A stretch of DNA of 64,000 nucleotides from Achromobacter sp. Root83 (GTDB lineage: Bacteria; Pseudomonadota; Gammaproteobacteria; Burkholderiales; Burkholderiaceae_B): assembly GCF_001428845.1 (NCBI RefSeq), contig NZ_LMIU01000002.1:108796-172795 (forward strand). Direction: 5' to 3'. Shown piece by piece: positions 8,677 through 19,637 of this stretch. The translations under genes were made by a program, and so were the position numbers. The stretch's first letter is position 1. Every line of letters begins with the position of its first letter. The notes under the pieces are model-generated. The model searched no databases, was not told the origin of the DNA, and saw nothing but the letters and a program-made list of their open reading frames with translations.

Positions 8677-11600
8677 TATTGTCGGCGCCCTTCATCGTCC
8701 GGCCGGTGGCGACCACGCTGCTCAGCCTGGCGGTGGTGCTGGCCGGCATGCTCGCGTTCTTCCTGCTGCCCGTGGCGCCGCTGCCGCAGGTGGACATCCC
8801 GACCATCTCCGTGTCGGCCAGCCTGCCGGGCGCCAGCCCGGAAACCATGGCGTCCAGCGTGGCCACGCCCCTGGAACGTTCGCTGGGCGCCATCGCCGGG
8901 GTGACCGAGATGACGTCCAGCAGTTCGCAGGGGTCCACCCGGATCACGCTGCAGTTCGATCTGTCGCGCGACATCAACGGCGCCGCGCGCGACGTGCAGG
9001 CGGCCATCAACGCCGCCCGCTCGCTGCTGCCGACCGGCCTGCGCAGCAACCCCACGTATCACAAGTCCAACCCGTCGGACGCGCCCATCATGACGCTGGC
9101 GCTGACGTCCGACACGCTCAGCCAGGGCCAGCTCTACGACCTGGCCTCGACCATCGTGGCGCAGAAGCTGTCGCAGGTGGACGGCGTGGGCGAGGTCACG
9201 GTGGGCGGCAGTTCGCTGCCGGCGGTGCGCGTCACCGTGCTGCCCGGGGCGCTGGCCAACCAGGGCGTGTCGCTGGACGAGCTGCGTGCCGCGCTGTCCA
9301 ACGCCAATGCCAACCGCCCGAAGGGCGTGCTGGAAAACGACCGCTATCACTGGCAGATCATGGTCAGCGACCAGCTCAGCCGCGCCGAACAATACCGGCC
9401 GCTGATCGTCGCCTGGCGCGACGGCGCGCCGGTCCGCGTGTCCGACGTGGCCAAGGTGGAGGACTCGGTCGAGGACCTGTACCAGACCGGCTTCTACAAC
9501 GACCGCAAGGCCATCCTGATGATCGTGCGGCGCCAGGCCGACGCCAATATCATCGAGGCCGTCGATGCCGTGCGCGCGCAGTTGCCCGTCCTGCAGGCGC
9601 TGATGCCGGCGGATGTGAACATGACGGTGGCGCAGGACCGCACGCCCAGCATCCGGGCATCGCTGCATGAGGCCGAGCTGACGCTGGTGATCGCCGTGGG
9701 GCTGGTGGTGCTGGTGGTGCTGCTGTTCCTGCGCCGCTGGCGCGCGGCCATCATTCCCAGCGTGGCGGTGCCGGTGTCGCTGATCGGCACGTTCTGCATC
9801 ATGTACCTGTGCGGATACACGCTGAACACCATCTCCCTCATGGCCCTGATCGTGGCGACCGGTTTCGTGGTGGACGACGCCATCGTGGTGCTCGAAAACA
9901 TCATGCGCCATGTAGAGAACGGCATGTCGCCGATGCGCGCCGCGCTGCGGGGTTCGCGCGAGGTGGGCTTCACGGTGCTGTCGATGAGCCTGTCGCTGGT
10001 GGCCGTGTTCATCCCCATCCTGCTGATGGGCGGCGTGGTCGGGCGGCTGTTCCGCGAGTTTGCCGTGACCCTGTCGGCCGCCATCCTAGTGTCGCTGGTG
10101 GTGTCGCTGACCCTGACGCCGATGATGTGCGCGCGCCTGCTGCGCAACGAACCCAGGCAAGAGAAGCCGCCCGGACGCCTGGCGCGCTGGTCCGAGCGCG
10201 CCTTCGAGGCCATGCTGGGCGGCTACCGCCGGTCGCTGCGCTGGGCGCTTGAGCACGGCCGGCTGATGATGCTGACCCTGGCGATCGCGGTGGGCCTGAA
10301 CGTCTATCTGTACACCGTGGTGCCCAAGGGCTTCTTTCCGCAGCAGGACACGGGCCAGCTCCTGGGCTTCTTCCGCGTGGACCAGGGCACCTCGTTCCAG
10401 GCGACCATCCCCAAGCTTGAAGCGCTGCGCAAGGTGGTGCTTGCCGATCCGGCCGTGCAGAGCATGACGGGTTACGCGGGCGGGCGCGGCGGCAGCAACA
10501 GCAGCTTCATGCAGATCCAGTTGAAGCCCCTGGAAGAGCGCAAGGTCTCGGCCGACGTGGTCATCAACCGCCTGCGGGCCAAGCTGCAGAACATGCCGGG
10601 CGCGCGCATGTTCCTGGTGTCGCAGCAGGACATCCGGATCGGCGGGCGCCAGAGCCAGGGATCCTACGACTACACGCTGATGTCGGGCGACCTGCAACTG
10701 CTGCGGACCTGGATGCCCAAGGTGCAGCAGGCCATGGCGAAGATCCCCGAGATCACCGACGTCGACACCGACGTCGAGGACAAGGGACGCCAGATCAACC
10801 TGGTGATCGACCGCGAGGCGGCGACGCGGCTGGGCATCAGCATGTCCACGATCTCCACGGTGTTGAACAACTCGTTCAGCCAGCGCCAGGTGTCGGTGAT
10901 GTACGGACCGCTGAACCAATACCACGTGGTGCTGGGGGTGGATCCCAGGTTCGCGCAGGACATCGAATCGCTCAGGCGGGTCGAGGTGATCGCGGCGGGC
11001 GGCGCACGGGTGCCGTTGTCGGCATTCACCAAGCTGGAAAACGCCAACGCGCCCCTCAGCGTGCAGCACCAGGGGCTGTTCGTGGCGGATACCGTCTCGT
11101 TCAGCCTGGCGCCCGGCGTATCGCTGGGCCAGGCCACGGCCGCGATCGACGACGCCGTGGCGCGCATCGGCCTGCCGTCGGACCAGATCCAGGCGGGCTT
11201 CCAGGGCACCGCCGCGGCCCTGCAGCAGACGCTGGCGCAGCAGCCCTGGCTGATCCTGGCGGCGCTGGTCACCATGTATATCGTGCTGGGCATCCTGTAC
11301 GAAAGTTTCGTGCACCCCCTGACCATTCTGTCGACCCTGCCTTCGGCGGGCCTGGGGGCGCTGCTGGCGTTGCTGCTGGTGCGCTATGACTTCACGCTGA
11401 TCGCGCTGATCGGGGTGTTCCTGCTGATCGGCATCGTCAAGAAGAACGCCATCATGATGGTGGACTTCGCGCTGGACGCCCAGCGCAACCAGGGCATGGC
11501 GCCGCGCGAAGCCATCTTCCAGGCCTGCCTGACCCGCTTCCGGCCCATCATGATGACGACCATGGCCGCCATCTTCGGCGCGCTTCCGCTGGTGCTGGCC

Positions 11601-11786
11601 ACCGGCGCGGGCGTCGAGATGCGCCAGCCCCTGGGCATTACCATCGTGGGCGGGCTGGTGCTGAGCCAGATCCTTACGCTGTACACCACGCCGGTGGTCT
11701 ATCTTTACCTGGACCGCTTCCGCCTGTGGGCCGCGCGCCGGCGCGCCCCGCGGAACGCTGCCCCTGCTTCCATAGAACCTACATGA
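8673..11786 (+). CDS. mdtC: RND efflux transporter subunit, MdtC type
   Basis: 1037 residues starting at the ATG that overlaps the mdtB stop (ATGATATTG). It is a close paralogue of the preceding pump and keeps the proton-relay pair in [15 protein letters not shown], plus [12 protein letters not shown] and [18 protein letters not shown]. In the E. coli system MdtC is the subunit that moves drug in the MdtB2C trimer. The stop overlaps the start of the outer-membrane channel gene (ATGATG), so translation is probably coupled through the operon. Confidence 0.93.
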   Translation: MILSAPFIVRPVATTLLSLAVVLAGMLAFFLLPVAPLPQVDIPTISVSASLPGASPETMASSVATPLERSLGAIAGVTEMTSSSSQGSTRITLQFDLSRDINGAARDVQAAINAARSLLPTGLRSNPTYHKSNPSDAPIMTLALTSDTLSQGQLYDLASTIVAQKLSQVDGVGEVTVGGSSLPAVRVTVLPGALANQGVSLDELRAALSNANANRPKGVLENDRYHWQIMVSDQLSRAEQYRPLIVAWRDGAPVRVSDVAKVEDSVEDLYQTGFYNDRKAILMIVRRQADANIIEAVDAVRAQLPVLQALMPADVNMTVAQDRTPSIRASLHEAELTLVIAVGLVVLVVLLFLRRWRAAIIPSVAVPVSLIGTFCIMYLCGYTLNTISLMALIVATGFVVDDAIVVLENIMRHVENGMSPMRAALRGSREVGFTVLSMSLSLVAVFIPILLMGGVVGRLFREFAVTLSAAILVSLVVSLTLTPMMCARLLRNEPRQEKPPGRLARWSERAFEAMLGGYRRSLRWALEHGRLMMLTLAIAVGLNVYLYTVVPKGFFPQQDTGQLLGFFRVDQGTSFQATIPKLEALRKVVLADPAVQSMTGYAGGRGGSNSSFMQIQLKPLEERKVSADVVINRLRAKLQNMPGARMFLVSQQDIRIGGRQSQGSYDYTLMSGDLQLLRTWMPKVQQAMAKIPEITDVDTDVEDKGRQINLVIDREAATRLGISMSTISTVLNNSFSQRQVSVMYGPLNQYHVVLGVDPRFAQDIESLRRVEVIAAGGARVPLSAFTKLENANAPLSVQHQGLFVADTVSFSLAPGVSLGQATAAIDDAVARIGLPSDQIQAGFQGTAAALQQTLAQQPWLILAALVTMYIVLGILYESFVHPLTILSTLPSAGLGALLALLLVRYDFTLIALIGVFLLIGIVKKNAIMMVDFALDAQRNQGMAPREAIFQACLTRFRPIMMTTMAAIFGALPLVLATGAGVEMRQPLGITIVGGLVLSQILTLYTTPVVYLYLDRFRLWAARRRAPRNAAPASIEPT

Positions 11787-13261
11787 TGCGCACCAAGCAG
11801 TTCTCGAACGCCTTTCTTCCCCGCGCCGCGGCCACGCTGGCGCTATGCGCGCTGCTGGGCGCATGCGCGGTCGGCCCCGATTACCAGCGCCCCGCGCTGG
11901 ACGTGGGCGAGGCCTACAAGGAAGGGCAGGGCGAAGTGCCCGGCTGGAAGCCGGCGCAGCCGCGCGACGGCGCCGATCGCGGCGCGTGGTGGAAGGTCTA
12001 CGACGACCCCGTCCTGGATGGCCTGGTGGACCGCCTGAATGCCTCCAACCAGACGATCGCGCAGGCCGAGGCCAACTACCGCCAGGCGCTGGGCCTGGTG
12101 CGCGGCGCGCGTTCCGGCTTCTATCCGACCGTGGGCGCGGGCGCCGGCATGACGCGCGCGGGCAGCGGCAACGGCCAGGGCGGCTCGTCGTCTTCGTCGG
12201 GCAGCAGTGTGTACAACCAGTATTCGCTGACGGGCAGCGTCAGTTGGGAAGTCGACGTGTGGGGCCGGGTGCGCCGCAGCGTCGAATCCTCGGAAGCCAG
12301 CGCGGCGGCCAGCCTTGCCGATCTGGGCGCGACCCGCCTGAGCGCGCAGGCGGCGCTGGCGCAGACCTACCTGCAGTTGCGCGTGCTGGATGAGCAGAAG
12401 CGCCTGTTGGACGCCACCGTGGCGGCTTACGAAAAGTCCCTGCAGTTGACGCAGAACCGCTACGAAGTGGGCGTGGCGGGCCAGGCCGACGTGGCCGTGG
12501 CGCGCACGCAGGTGGAAAGCACGCGCGCGCAGTCCATCGACCTGGACTGGCAGCGCGGACAGTACGAGCACGCGATCGCGGTGCTGATGGGCCAGGCGCC
12601 ATCCCAGTTTGCGCTGCCGCCCAAGGTGTTCGGCCTGAAGCTGCCGCAGATTCCCGTGGGGCTGCCGTCCGAACTGCTCGAGCGCCGTCCCGACGTGGCG
12701 GCTGCCGAACGCCGTGCCGCCGCCGCCAACGCGCAGATCGGCGTGGCGCAAGCCGCGTGGTTCCCCAGCCTGATGCTGTCCGCCGACGGCGGATTCCGCA
12801 ATGGGGAGTTCGCCGAGCTGCTGACGGCGCCCGCGCGCTTCTGGTCGCTGGGGCCTGCCCTGGCGCTGACGATCTTCGACGGCGGGGCGCGCGAAGCCCA
12901 GGTCGAACAGGCCCGCGCGTCCTACGATGCGCAGGCGGCGGCGTACCGCCAGGCGGCGCTGACCGGGCTGCGCGAAGTCGAGGACTACCTGATCCAGCTG
13001 CGCGTCATGGAGCAAGAGCAGATCGTGCAGCGCCGCGCGCTGGAATCGGCGCGCGAATCGCTGCGCCTGATCCAGAACCAGTACAAGGCCGGGCTGGTCG
13101 ACTACCTGAGCGTCGCGGTGGTGGACGCCACGGCGCTCAATAGCGAACGCAATGCGATAAGCCTGCTGGGCAACCGGCTGGTGGCCAGCGTCAACCTGAT
13201 CGTGGCGCTGGGCGGCGGCTGGGACGGCTTGCCGCCGGCCGAGACCGCGCGCGCCGACTGA
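11783..13261 (+). CDS. Outer-membrane efflux channel lipoprotein (NodT/OprM family)
   Basis: 492 residues from the ATG at 11783, which overlaps the mdtC stop. The N-terminus has a signal peptide with lipobox LLGAC and then [10 protein letters not shown], the classic start of NodT-family channels. Two OEP repeats follow, each with the long helical and strand pattern ([21 protein letters not shown] and [13 protein letters not shown]), ending in [12 protein letters not shown]. It forms the trimeric TolC-like duct of the MdtABC pump encoded upstream. A few Ser/Gly repeats around residues 125-150 probably form a surface loop. Confidence 0.92.
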   Translation: MMRTKQFSNAFLPRAAATLALCALLGACAVGPDYQRPALDVGEAYKEGQGEVPGWKPAQPRDGADRGAWWKVYDDPVLDGLVDRLNASNQTIAQAEANYRQALGLVRGARSGFYPTVGAGAGMTRAGSGNGQGGSSSSSGSSVYNQYSLTGSVSWEVDVWGRVRRSVESSEASAAASLADLGATRLSAQAALAQTYLQLRVLDEQKRLLDATVAAYEKSLQLTQNRYEVGVAGQADVAVARTQVESTRAQSIDLDWQRGQYEHAIAVLMGQAPSQFALPPKVFGLKLPQIPVGLPSELLERRPDVAAAERRAAAANAQIGVAQAAWFPSLMLSADGGFRNGEFAELLTAPARFWSLGPALALTIFDGGAREAQVEQARASYDAQAAAYRQAALTGLREVEDYLIQLRVMEQEQIVQRRALESARESLRLIQNQYKAGLVDYLSVAVVDATALNSERNAISLLGNRLVASVNLIVALGGGWDGLPPAETARAD

Positions 13262-13285
13262 CGCCCGGCGATGCCGCTCGAATGA

Positions 13286-14704
13286 CTACAGCCCGACCGC
13301 CTTCAGGTCGGGGTGCTGGCGGTGCCAATCGGTCACGGCCTGGAAGGCCATTCCTATCCTGCCCAAGGTGCCTTCGGCATGGGGCTTGCCCAGCAACTGC
13401 ACGCCCAGAGGCAGGCCGTCGGCGGTGAAGCCGGCGGGCAGGGCCAGTCCGGAGGCATTGACATAGTTGCCGGCGCGCGTAAAGGCGGCCAGCGGCGTGC
13501 GCGCTTCGTCCACGTCGTCCAGGTGGCGCGCGCCGAAAGGCGCGCAAGGAGTAAGCACCGCGTCGATGTCGCGCATCCAGTCCAGCCAGTCCTGGCGGGC
13601 CTGTGCGTGCGCCTGCAGCGCGGCGATGTAGTCGGCGGCCGATACGCTTTTGCCGGACAGCACGCGGGCGCGGACGTACTGGCCGATGGGCTGGGCGGGG
13701 TCCTCGATGTAGCCGCGGTGGACGGCATAGGCCTCGGCGGCGATGATCAGGCCGTTGCGCTGCATCATCTCGCGGAAGTCGAAGGGGAAGGGCGTTTCCG
13801 CCACCTCCGCGCCCAGGGCGGTCAGCACGCGGCGCGCGTCATCCAGCGCCGACAGCGCGTCGGCCTCCACGGCGATCGGGTGCTGCGATATCGGCATCAA
13901 GGCAATGCGCGCGCCGCGCAGCGGCTGCGCGCCGCTGGCGGGCTCGCGGTACCGGAAGGCGGGCGAGCCCAGCGTAAGCGGATCCTGCGCGTCGGGGCCG
14001 GCCATGAGGGCAGTCAGCAGCATCGCATCGCGGGTGTCCCGCGTGAGCGGGCCCAGGGTATCCAGCGTGGTCGACAGCGCCACCGCGCCATGCAGGCTGA
14101 TCAGCCCGCGCGTGGTCTTCAGGCCGGTGACGCCGTTCAGCGCCGCCGGTATCCGCACCGAACCCCCCGTGTCCGAGCCCAGCGCGGCGGGCGCAAGGCC
14201 AGCCGCGACGGCCACGCCGGATCCGCTGGACGAGCCGCCGGGAACGCGAGGCCGGTGCAGGTCCCAGGGATTGCGCGGCGTGCCCATGACGGGGTTGGTG
14301 CCCCAGCCGCCGAACGCGAATTCCACCATGTGGGTCTTGCCCAGTATCACCATGCCCGCATTCAGCAGGCGGGTGACGGCGGTGGCGGTGACGCCGCTGC
14401 GGCGATCGCGCCAGGCCTCGGAACCCGCCGTGGTGATCTGGCCCTGGATGTCGCACAAGTCCTTGACCGCCACCGGCACGCCGTCCAGAGCGCTGAGCAG
14501 CCCGTAACCGGCGCGGCGGCGCGCGTCGGCGGCTTCCGCCAGCCGCAGGGCCCCGGCGCTGTCGACGCTGACGTATGCGCCCAGCGCGGGATTGGCCTGG
14601 GCGATGCGGTCCAGGAAATGGCGCGTCAATTCCACCGAGCTGTAGAGCCCCTTGGCCAGGCCGTCCGCCAGTTCGCCGAGCGTGGCAAATGCGATTTCAG
14701 ACAT
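13286..14704 (-). CDS. Amidase-signature family hydrolase
   Basis: 472 residues. The amidase-signature triad is visible: Lys81 in VAVKD, cis-Ser158 in GGSSSGSG, and nucleophile Ser182 in DTGGSVRIPA. These enzymes hydrolyse amides in the cytoplasm; the C-terminus is not GatA-like, and there is no gatB or gatC nearby, so this is a catabolic amidase of unknown substrate. A good ribosome binding site (AGAGGAAA) precedes the ATG. It is convergent with the efflux operon, with only 24 bases between stops, and lies downstream of the argJ operon but behind a terminator. Confidence 0.88.
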   Translation of the reverse strand: MSEIAFATLGELADGLAKGLYSSVELTRHFLDRIAQANPALGAYVSVDSAGALRLAEAADARRRAGYGLLSALDGVPVAVKDLCDIQGQITTAGSEAWRDRRSGVTATAVTRLLNAGMVILGKTHMVEFAFGGWGTNPVMGTPRNPWDLHRPRVPGGSSSGSGVAVAAGLAPAALGSDTGGSVRIPAALNGVTGLKTTRGLISLHGAVALSTTLDTLGPLTRDTRDAMLLTALMAGPDAQDPLTLGSPAFRYREPASGAQPLRGARIALMPISQHPIAVEADALSALDDARRVLTALGAEVAETPFPFDFREMMQRNGLIIAAEAYAVHRGYIEDPAQPIGQYVRARVLSGKSVSAADYIAALQAHAQARQDWLDWMRDIDAVLTPCAPFGARHLDDVDEARTPLAAFTRAGNYVNASGLALPAGFTADGLPLGVQLLGKPHAEGTLGRIGMAFQAVTDWHRQHPDLKAVGL

Positions 14705-14838
14705 GTTTTCCTCTGGTTGATGCCATGCGCCCGAGCGCCAGGTTCACGCAAGCCCGCCGCCGCGCGGCGGCTTCGAGAGCAGGTTGCATCGGCGTATCGA
14801 TTCGGTCTATGCGCGCTTTCCCGCCTGGCATCGGAAAT

Positions 14839-14869
14839 GCAACGGCCCATGCTGGGCATGGGCCGTTGC
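14839..14869 (-). terminator. Terminator after the argJ-DUF815-mutT operon
   Basis: A perfect 13-bp stem (GCAACGGCCCATG / CATGGGCCGTTGC) with a 5-base loop lies 21 bases past the end of the MutT gene. Read on the minus strand the stem is followed by ATTTCC, a weak T tract, consistent with intrinsic termination before the amidase gene. Confidence 0.7.
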
Positions 14870-14889
14870 GTCCTGGCGCTTGCGGGGGC

Positions 14890-15852
14890 TCAGATTACGC
14901 CGCGTATCCCGGCTATGCCATGCGCGCCATGGCGCAGCGCCTGCGATACGGTCTGGGTGGATTGCCCGCCCAGCGCGAACACCGGAATGCCGGCGTCGCG
15001 ATTGCCTTCCACGAAACCTTCCCAGCCCAGCGCTTGCGCGCCGGGGTGGCTGGGGGTGTCCAGCACGGGGCCCAGCACGGCGAAGTCGGCGCCGATCTCG
15101 CGGGCATGCACGACCTGGGCGTTGTCGTGCGCGGACACGCCGACCAGCGCGTTTTTGGGCAGTTCGGGGCGGGCGGCAAGACGCGCCGCATCCGCCGTGC
15201 GCAGATGCACGCCGTCGGCTTCCTTCCACCAGGCCGTGGGATGGACGCTGTTGACCAGCACGCGCGCGCCGGCGGCGCGGCAGCGCTTCTGCACCTGCTG
15301 CAGGACCTCGTGCAGCGAGCTGGCGCCCACGCCGTCCGGCCACTGGGGTTCGCGGAACTGCACGAGCTTCACGCCGCGCGCCAGCGCCGCTTCCAGGCGG
15401 CCCAGGAACGGCGCGATGCCCGCCCGCGAGCCGATGGCGCCGATGCCGTAGGTGGTGGGTAGCTGCAGCCAGCGCAACGGCGGCAGGGTGGCGGGCAGCA
15501 GATCGCCCACCGAAGCCGCGTTGGCCGGATTCACCCATTCCAGGCGCTGGTTTTCCAGGCTTTGCGGTTCGCCTTCCCAGCCGGTGACGTGGCAGAACGC
15601 CAGCCGTACCGTCGTGTGCGGGTAGACATGCACGTAAGTGACCCAGGGGCGCGACTGCGTCACCCGTATGCCGATCTCTTCGTGGAGTTCGCGGGCCAGC
15701 GCTTGCAGCACGGTCTCGCCGGGTTCGAGCTTGCCGCCCGGCAGTTCCCACCAGCCCGACCACGGCTTGCCCTCGGGCCGCTGGCCCAGCAGCAGCATGC
15801 CGTCGGGACGCAGGATCAGGCCGGCGGCGACGTCGACGATCTTTTCAGACAT
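14890..15852 (-). CDS. mutT: Nudix hydrolase fused to a ThiE-like domain (MutT type)
   Basis: 320 residues. A perfect Nudix box occupies residues 40-62 (G40, E46, R54, E55, E58, E59, G61), in the setting WWELPGGK typical of MutT 8-oxo-dGTP diphosphatase, which cleans oxidised guanine nucleotides from the pool. The C-terminal half (about 135-320) resembles thiamine-phosphate synthase ([50 protein letters not shown]). This MutT-ThiE-like fusion is a known arrangement in beta- and gammaproteobacteria, but the role of the C-terminal part is not established. It overlaps the DUF815 gene by eight bases. Confidence 0.85.
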   Translation of the reverse strand: MSEKIVDVAAGLILRPDGMLLLGQRPEGKPWSGWWELPGGKLEPGETVLQALARELHEEIGIRVTQSRPWVTYVHVYPHTTVRLAFCHVTGWEGEPQSLENQRLEWVNPANAASVGDLLPATLPPLRWLQLPTTYGIGAIGSRAGIAPFLGRLEAALARGVKLVQFREPQWPDGVGASSLHEVLQQVQKRCRAAGARVLVNSVHPTAWWKEADGVHLRTADAARLAARPELPKNALVGVSAHDNAQVVHAREIGADFAVLGPVLDTPSHPGAQALGWEGFVEGNRDAGIPVFALGGQSTQTVSQALRHGAHGIAGIRGVI

Positions 15853-16711
15853 GGCGGGCCGCCCAGTCGCGCGCGAACTGATAGGCCACGCGGCCGGACC
15901 GCGAGCCGCGTTCGATCGTCCATTGCAGGGCTTCGGTGCGCGACGGTTCGATGTGCGCCTCCGGGCAGCCCAGCTCGCGCAGCCAGTGGTACACGATGTC
16001 CAGGTAGTCGTCCTGCTTGAAGGGGTAGAACGACAGCCACAGGCCGAAGCGCTCGGACAGCGAGATCTTTTCCTCGACCGTTTCGCCCGGGTGGATTTCT
16101 CCGTCGGGCTGGTGCTTGGCCTGCAGGTTCTCGCTCATGTATTCCGGCATCAGGTGGCGCCGGTTGGACGTGGCGTAGATCAGCACGTTGTCGCCCGAGG
16201 CCGACACCGAACCGTCCAGCACCGACTTCAGCGCCTTGTAGCCGGGCTCGCCTTCCTCGAAGGACAGGTCGTCGCAAAACACGATGAAGCGTTCCGGCCG
16301 CGCGGCGACCAGCTCGACGATGTCGGCCAGGTCGCCCAGGTCGGACTTGTCCACTTCGATCAGGCGCAGGCCACGGCCGCCGTAGGCAGCCAGCATGGCC
16401 TTGACCAGCGAGCTCTTGCCGGTGCCGCGCGCGCCGGTCATGAGCACGTTGTTGGCCGGCTTGTTCTCAAGGAACTGCAGCGTGTTGCGGTCGATGGTGG
16501 CTTTCTGGCGCTCGATGTGCTGGAGGTCCTGCATGTCGATGCGCGCGACGTGGCGCACGGCGTCCAGCCAGCCGCGGGCGCCGCGCTTGCGCCAGCGGAA
16601 GGCGTGCGCGCTCCAGTCGATCTCGGGAGTGGCCGGAGGCAGAAAGGCCTCGAGCTGCGCCAGCACGCGTTCCGCGCGCTGGATGAGGGTGGAGAACTCG
16701 GTTGCCGTCAT
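15845..16711 (-). CDS. DUF815 family ATP-binding protein
   Basis: 288 residues. A Walker A motif (GARGTGKS, residues 93-100) and a Walker B-like stretch ([12 protein letters not shown]) mark an AAA-type ATPase. The segments [13 protein letters not shown] and [20 protein letters not shown] are characteristic of DUF815. The biochemical role of the family is unknown. It lies between argJ (6-base gap) and mutT (8-base overlap), so the three form one transcript. Confidence 0.88.
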   Translation of the reverse strand: MTATEFSTLIQRAERVLAQLEAFLPPATPEIDWSAHAFRWRKRGARGWLDAVRHVARIDMQDLQHIERQKATIDRNTLQFLENKPANNVLMTGARGTGKSSLVKAMLAAYGGRGLRLIEVDKSDLGDLADIVELVAARPERFIVFCDDLSFEEGEPGYKALKSVLDGSVSASGDNVLIYATSNRRHLMPEYMSENLQAKHQPDGEIHPGETVEEKISLSERFGLWLSFYPFKQDDYLDIVYHWLRELGCPEAHIEPSRTEALQWTIERGSRSGRVAYQFARDWAARHV

Positions 16712-16717
16712 GGCTGA

Positions 16718-17944
16718 TCAGGAGCGGTAGTCGGCGTTGATCGACACGTACTCGTGCGAGAAGTCGCAGGTGTAGACGGTGTCGCTCACCTGGCCGCGGC
16801 CCAGTGCGATACGCACCGAGATCTCGGCCTGCTTCATGACGCGCTGGCCGTCGGCTTCCTGGTAGGCGGGGTTGCGGCCGCCGTCCTTGGCCACCAGCAC
16901 GTCGTCGAGCCACAGGCGGATGTTGGACACGTCCAGGTCGTCGATGCCGGCGTAGCCGACGGCGGCCAGGATGCGGCCCAGGTTGGGGTCCGACGCGAAG
17001 AAGGCGGTCTTGACCAGCGGCGAATGCGCCACGGCGTACGCCACCTTCAGGGCCTCTTCGGTGGTGCCGGCTTCTTCGACGCGGATGGTCATGAACTTGG
17101 TGGCGCCTTCGGCGTCGCGCACGATCTTGGTCGCCAGGTCCAGCGCGGCGGCCGTCAGGGCCTCGCGCACGGCCGCGTAGGCGGCGTCGCTTTCGCTATT
17201 GACGGTCACGCCGGACTTGCCGGTGGCCGCGATGATGAAGGAGTCATTGGTGGACGTGTCGCCGTCCACGGTGATGCGGTTGAAGGACGCGTCGGCGATT
17301 TCCACGGCCAGCTTGCGCAAGAGCGGCTGGGCGATGCCGGCGTCGGTGGCCAGGAAGCTCAGCATGGTGGCCATGTTGGGCCGGATCATGCCCGCGCCCT
17401 TGCTGATGCCGGTGAAGGTGACCGTCTTGCCGCCGATCTGCGCCTTGGCCGACGAGATCTTCGGCAGCGTGTCGGTGGTCATGATGCCGTGGGCGGCGCT
17501 GGACCAGTGGTCGGCCGCCAGGTCGGCGATGGCGCCCGGCAGGCCGGCGACCAGGCGGTCCAGCGGCAGCGGCTCGAGGATGACGCCGGTGGAGAACGGC
17601 AGGATCTGCGCGGCGGGCACGCCCAGCAGCTTGCCCAGCGCTTCGCAGGTGTCCCGGGCTTTCTTCAGGCCTTCCTCGCCGGTGCCGGCGTTGGCATTGC
17701 CGGTGTTGATGACCAGCGCGCTGATGGGGCCGCCGGCGGCCAGGTGGGCCTGGCAGACCTGCACCGGGGCGGCGCAGAAGCGGTTGCGCGTGAACACGCC
17801 CGCCACGCTGGTGCCTTCGGCCAGCCGGAACACCGTCAGGTCACGTCGGTTGGCTTTGCGGATGCCTGCCTCGGTGACGCCGATTTCTACGCCGGCAACA
17901 GGAAAAATTTCGGACTCGGAGGGGATCTGCAGATTAACGGCCAT
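16718..17944 (-). CDS. argJ: Bifunctional glutamate N-acetyltransferase / amino-acid acetyltransferase
   Basis: 408 residues. ArgJ transfers the acetyl group from N-acetylornithine to glutamate, closing the cyclic arginine pathway; some versions also use acetyl-CoA. The proenzyme self-cleavage motif is visible as MATML, with Thr193 as the new N-terminal nucleophile of the beta chain, preceded by [21 protein letters not shown] and the C-terminal [15 protein letters not shown] are also typical. It is the first gene of a minus-strand operon followed by DUF815 and mutT. Confidence 0.95.
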   Translation of the reverse strand: MAVNLQIPSESEIFPVAGVEIGVTEAGIRKANRRDLTVFRLAEGTSVAGVFTRNRFCAAPVQVCQAHLAAGGPISALVINTGNANAGTGEEGLKKARDTCEALGKLLGVPAAQILPFSTGVILEPLPLDRLVAGLPGAIADLAADHWSSAAHGIMTTDTLPKISSAKAQIGGKTVTFTGISKGAGMIRPNMATMLSFLATDAGIAQPLLRKLAVEIADASFNRITVDGDTSTNDSFIIAATGKSGVTVNSESDAAYAAVREALTAAALDLATKIVRDAEGATKFMTIRVEEAGTTEEALKVAYAVAHSPLVKTAFFASDPNLGRILAAVGYAGIDDLDVSNIRLWLDDVLVAKDGGRNPAYQEADGQRVMKQAEISVRIALGRGQVSDTVYTCDFSHEYVSINADYRS

Positions 17945-18055
17945 GACTTCGTCTCTTGAAGTAAGCGGGACGGAACCGCCGCCAGGCTAGGCGGCGCGCG
18001 GGGGAAAGCTTCGTATTATCCCACCGCTTTGCGGCAGGGACTTGTCAGTGGAAGG

Positions 18056-19096
18056 TCAGGGGCCGATGCGCATGGCGGCCACGTCCAGCACGCCCGCTTC
18101 GCGGTTGCCGAGCACGCTGCGTACCGTGCCGTCCGGCGCCTGCAGCACCGACTTTCCTGCGGGCACGTCTTCGCCGCCGGCCCGGCGCGCGGACCGGCCG
18201 CGCGAGGGCGAAAACAGCAGGTCGCCGGGCTGGGCGCCCTTCACGCGGGGGTTGGCGGACAGCACGCGGGTGCCGGGCGGGTAGCTCATGTCGCCCAGTA
18301 CCGTGTCGCGGGCCATGAGGCCTTCGAAGCCCACCATGCGACGCTGGCCGTCCAGTTGCATGTCCACTTTCAGCAGCGGGATCTTGCCGACGGTCAGGGA
18401 GTCGCTGCCCTCGGTGCGCAGCAGCCAGCGCGGGGCGGCCCCGGCCGCGTCCAGCGGCGTGCCGCGCGCGGCCTCCTCGACTTTCAGCCAGGCGCCCGGG
18501 GGCACCGGCTGCTGGTCGAGCGTATTGCCGATGGCCAGGTGGCAACTGGCGAAATGGGGTTGCCCGCCCCGCATGACGAATTCGATCCGGTGCCCGTGCG
18601 CGCAGAGCCAGCCTTCCAGCGCCTGGTCGCGCGCGATTTCGACGGACAGTGTTTCCGCCTGCCTGCTGGAGGCCGGGTAGCGGAACAGGCGCGAGGCGGA
18701 GATGCCCTGGATGGGGGCGGGGTGGGCTTCGGGAAAGACGGCGCGGTCGAACGAGGCCAGCTCGCCCGGAGCGGCCAGGCTGAGCACGGTGCCGGCGGGC
18801 ATCTCCACGCCCGCCAGGCGGGTGGGCTGGGCCAGCACGGTCTTGCGGCTGTCGTCGGCCCGCGCTTCGCGCTGGGCCGAGAACCACAGGCTGAACTGCT
18901 GGTAGGGGAAGATGGCGCCGACGACCGCCAGGCAGGCCATCAGCAGGGTGCCGAAGCGCCGGTGTCCGCCCAGCCACTGGCGGGCGCCGCGGGACGTGGC
19001 CAACACGGCCAGCCAGGTCAGCAGCGTAGACAGGCAGGCCAGCGAGGCCGCCATCAGCACGTAGAAATTACCGCCAGGAAGGGAAACCGGAATCAT
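18056..19096 (-). CDS. Membrane protein of unknown function, two N-terminal helices
   Basis: 346 residues from the ATG at 19096; a longer in-frame extension to 19267 reads through the MarR gene region and is rejected. Two hydrophobic segments (about residues 10-32, and 46-66 ending FPYQQFSLWF) are followed by a soluble domain of about 270 residues that looks beta-rich. Two helices close together would place the large domain on the cytoplasmic side if the N-terminus is inside, but the topology is not certain. I do not recognise a family. It stands alone between argJ and the MarR gene. Confidence 0.6.
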   Translation of the reverse strand: MIPVSLPGGNFYVLMAASLACLSTLLTWLAVLATSRGARQWLGGHRRFGTLLMACLAVVGAIFPYQQFSLWFSAQREARADDSRKTVLAQPTRLAGVEMPAGTVLSLAAPGELASFDRAVFPEAHPAPIQGISASRLFRYPASSRQAETLSVEIARDQALEGWLCAHGHRIEFVMRGGQPHFASCHLAIGNTLDQQPVPPGAWLKVEEAARGTPLDAAGAAPRWLLRTEGSDSLTVGKIPLLKVDMQLDGQRRMVGFEGLMARDTVLGDMSYPPGTRVLSANPRVKGAQPGDLLFSPSRGRSARRAGGEDVPAGKSVLQAPDGTVRSVLGNREAGVLDVAAMRIGP

Positions 19097-19142
19097 GGCG
19101 GCAATTATGCGCCAATCCGCGCGCCGGTTTCCGCTAGGGGGA

Positions 19143-19637
19143 TCAGTCCTTGGCGGATTCCGAGCGGGTGGCCACGACCTGCAGCTTGAGTTCGCCCAGC
19201 GCCTGGAACAGGGCGTTGCGGCTGGCCTCGGGCAATTCGACGAACATGGACTTGACCCAGGATTCATGGGCGCGCGCCATGCGGGCGAAGCTCTTTTTCC
19301 CCAGGGGGGTCAGCTTGATCAGCGAACTGCGGCGGTCGGACTCGACCTTCGTGCGCACCACCAGCCCTTCTTTTTCGAGCTGGTCGGTGATGCCGGTGAT
19401 GTTGCCGTTGGTGACCATCATGTGGCGCGACAGTTCTCCCATTTTCATGCCCTTGGGCGCGCGCTGCAATTGCGCCATCAGGTCGAAGCGGGGCAGGGTC
19501 GTGTCGAATTCGTTGCGCAGGCGGCTGCGGATCTCGCCTTCGATGAGATTGGCGCATGTCAGCATGCGCAGCCATAGCCGTAGCGCGTGGTGATCGTCGG
19601 GCGCGGCGCGGGATTCCAGGTCGGGGGCGTCAGTCAT
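19143..19637 (-). CDS. MarR-family transcriptional regulator
   Basis: 164 residues with a winged helix: MKMGELSRHMMVTNGNITGITDQLEKEGLV is the helix-turn-helix, and VESDRRSSLIKLTPLGKKSF is the wing with the conserved DRR. MarR proteins are small dimeric repressors that release DNA on binding aromatic or phenolic ligands. The gene overlaps the upstream hydrolase gene by eight bases and is co-transcribed with it. It probably controls this operon and the divergent ABC importer, whose shared upstream region has direct repeats. Confidence 0.9.
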   Translation of the reverse strand: MTDAPDLESRAAPDDHHALRLWLRMLTCANLIEGEIRSRLRNEFDTTLPRFDLMAQLQRAPKGMKMGELSRHMMVTNGNITGITDQLEKEGLVVRTKVESDRRSSLIKLTPLGKKSFARMARAHESWVKSMFVELPEASRNALFQALGELKLQVVATRSESAKD

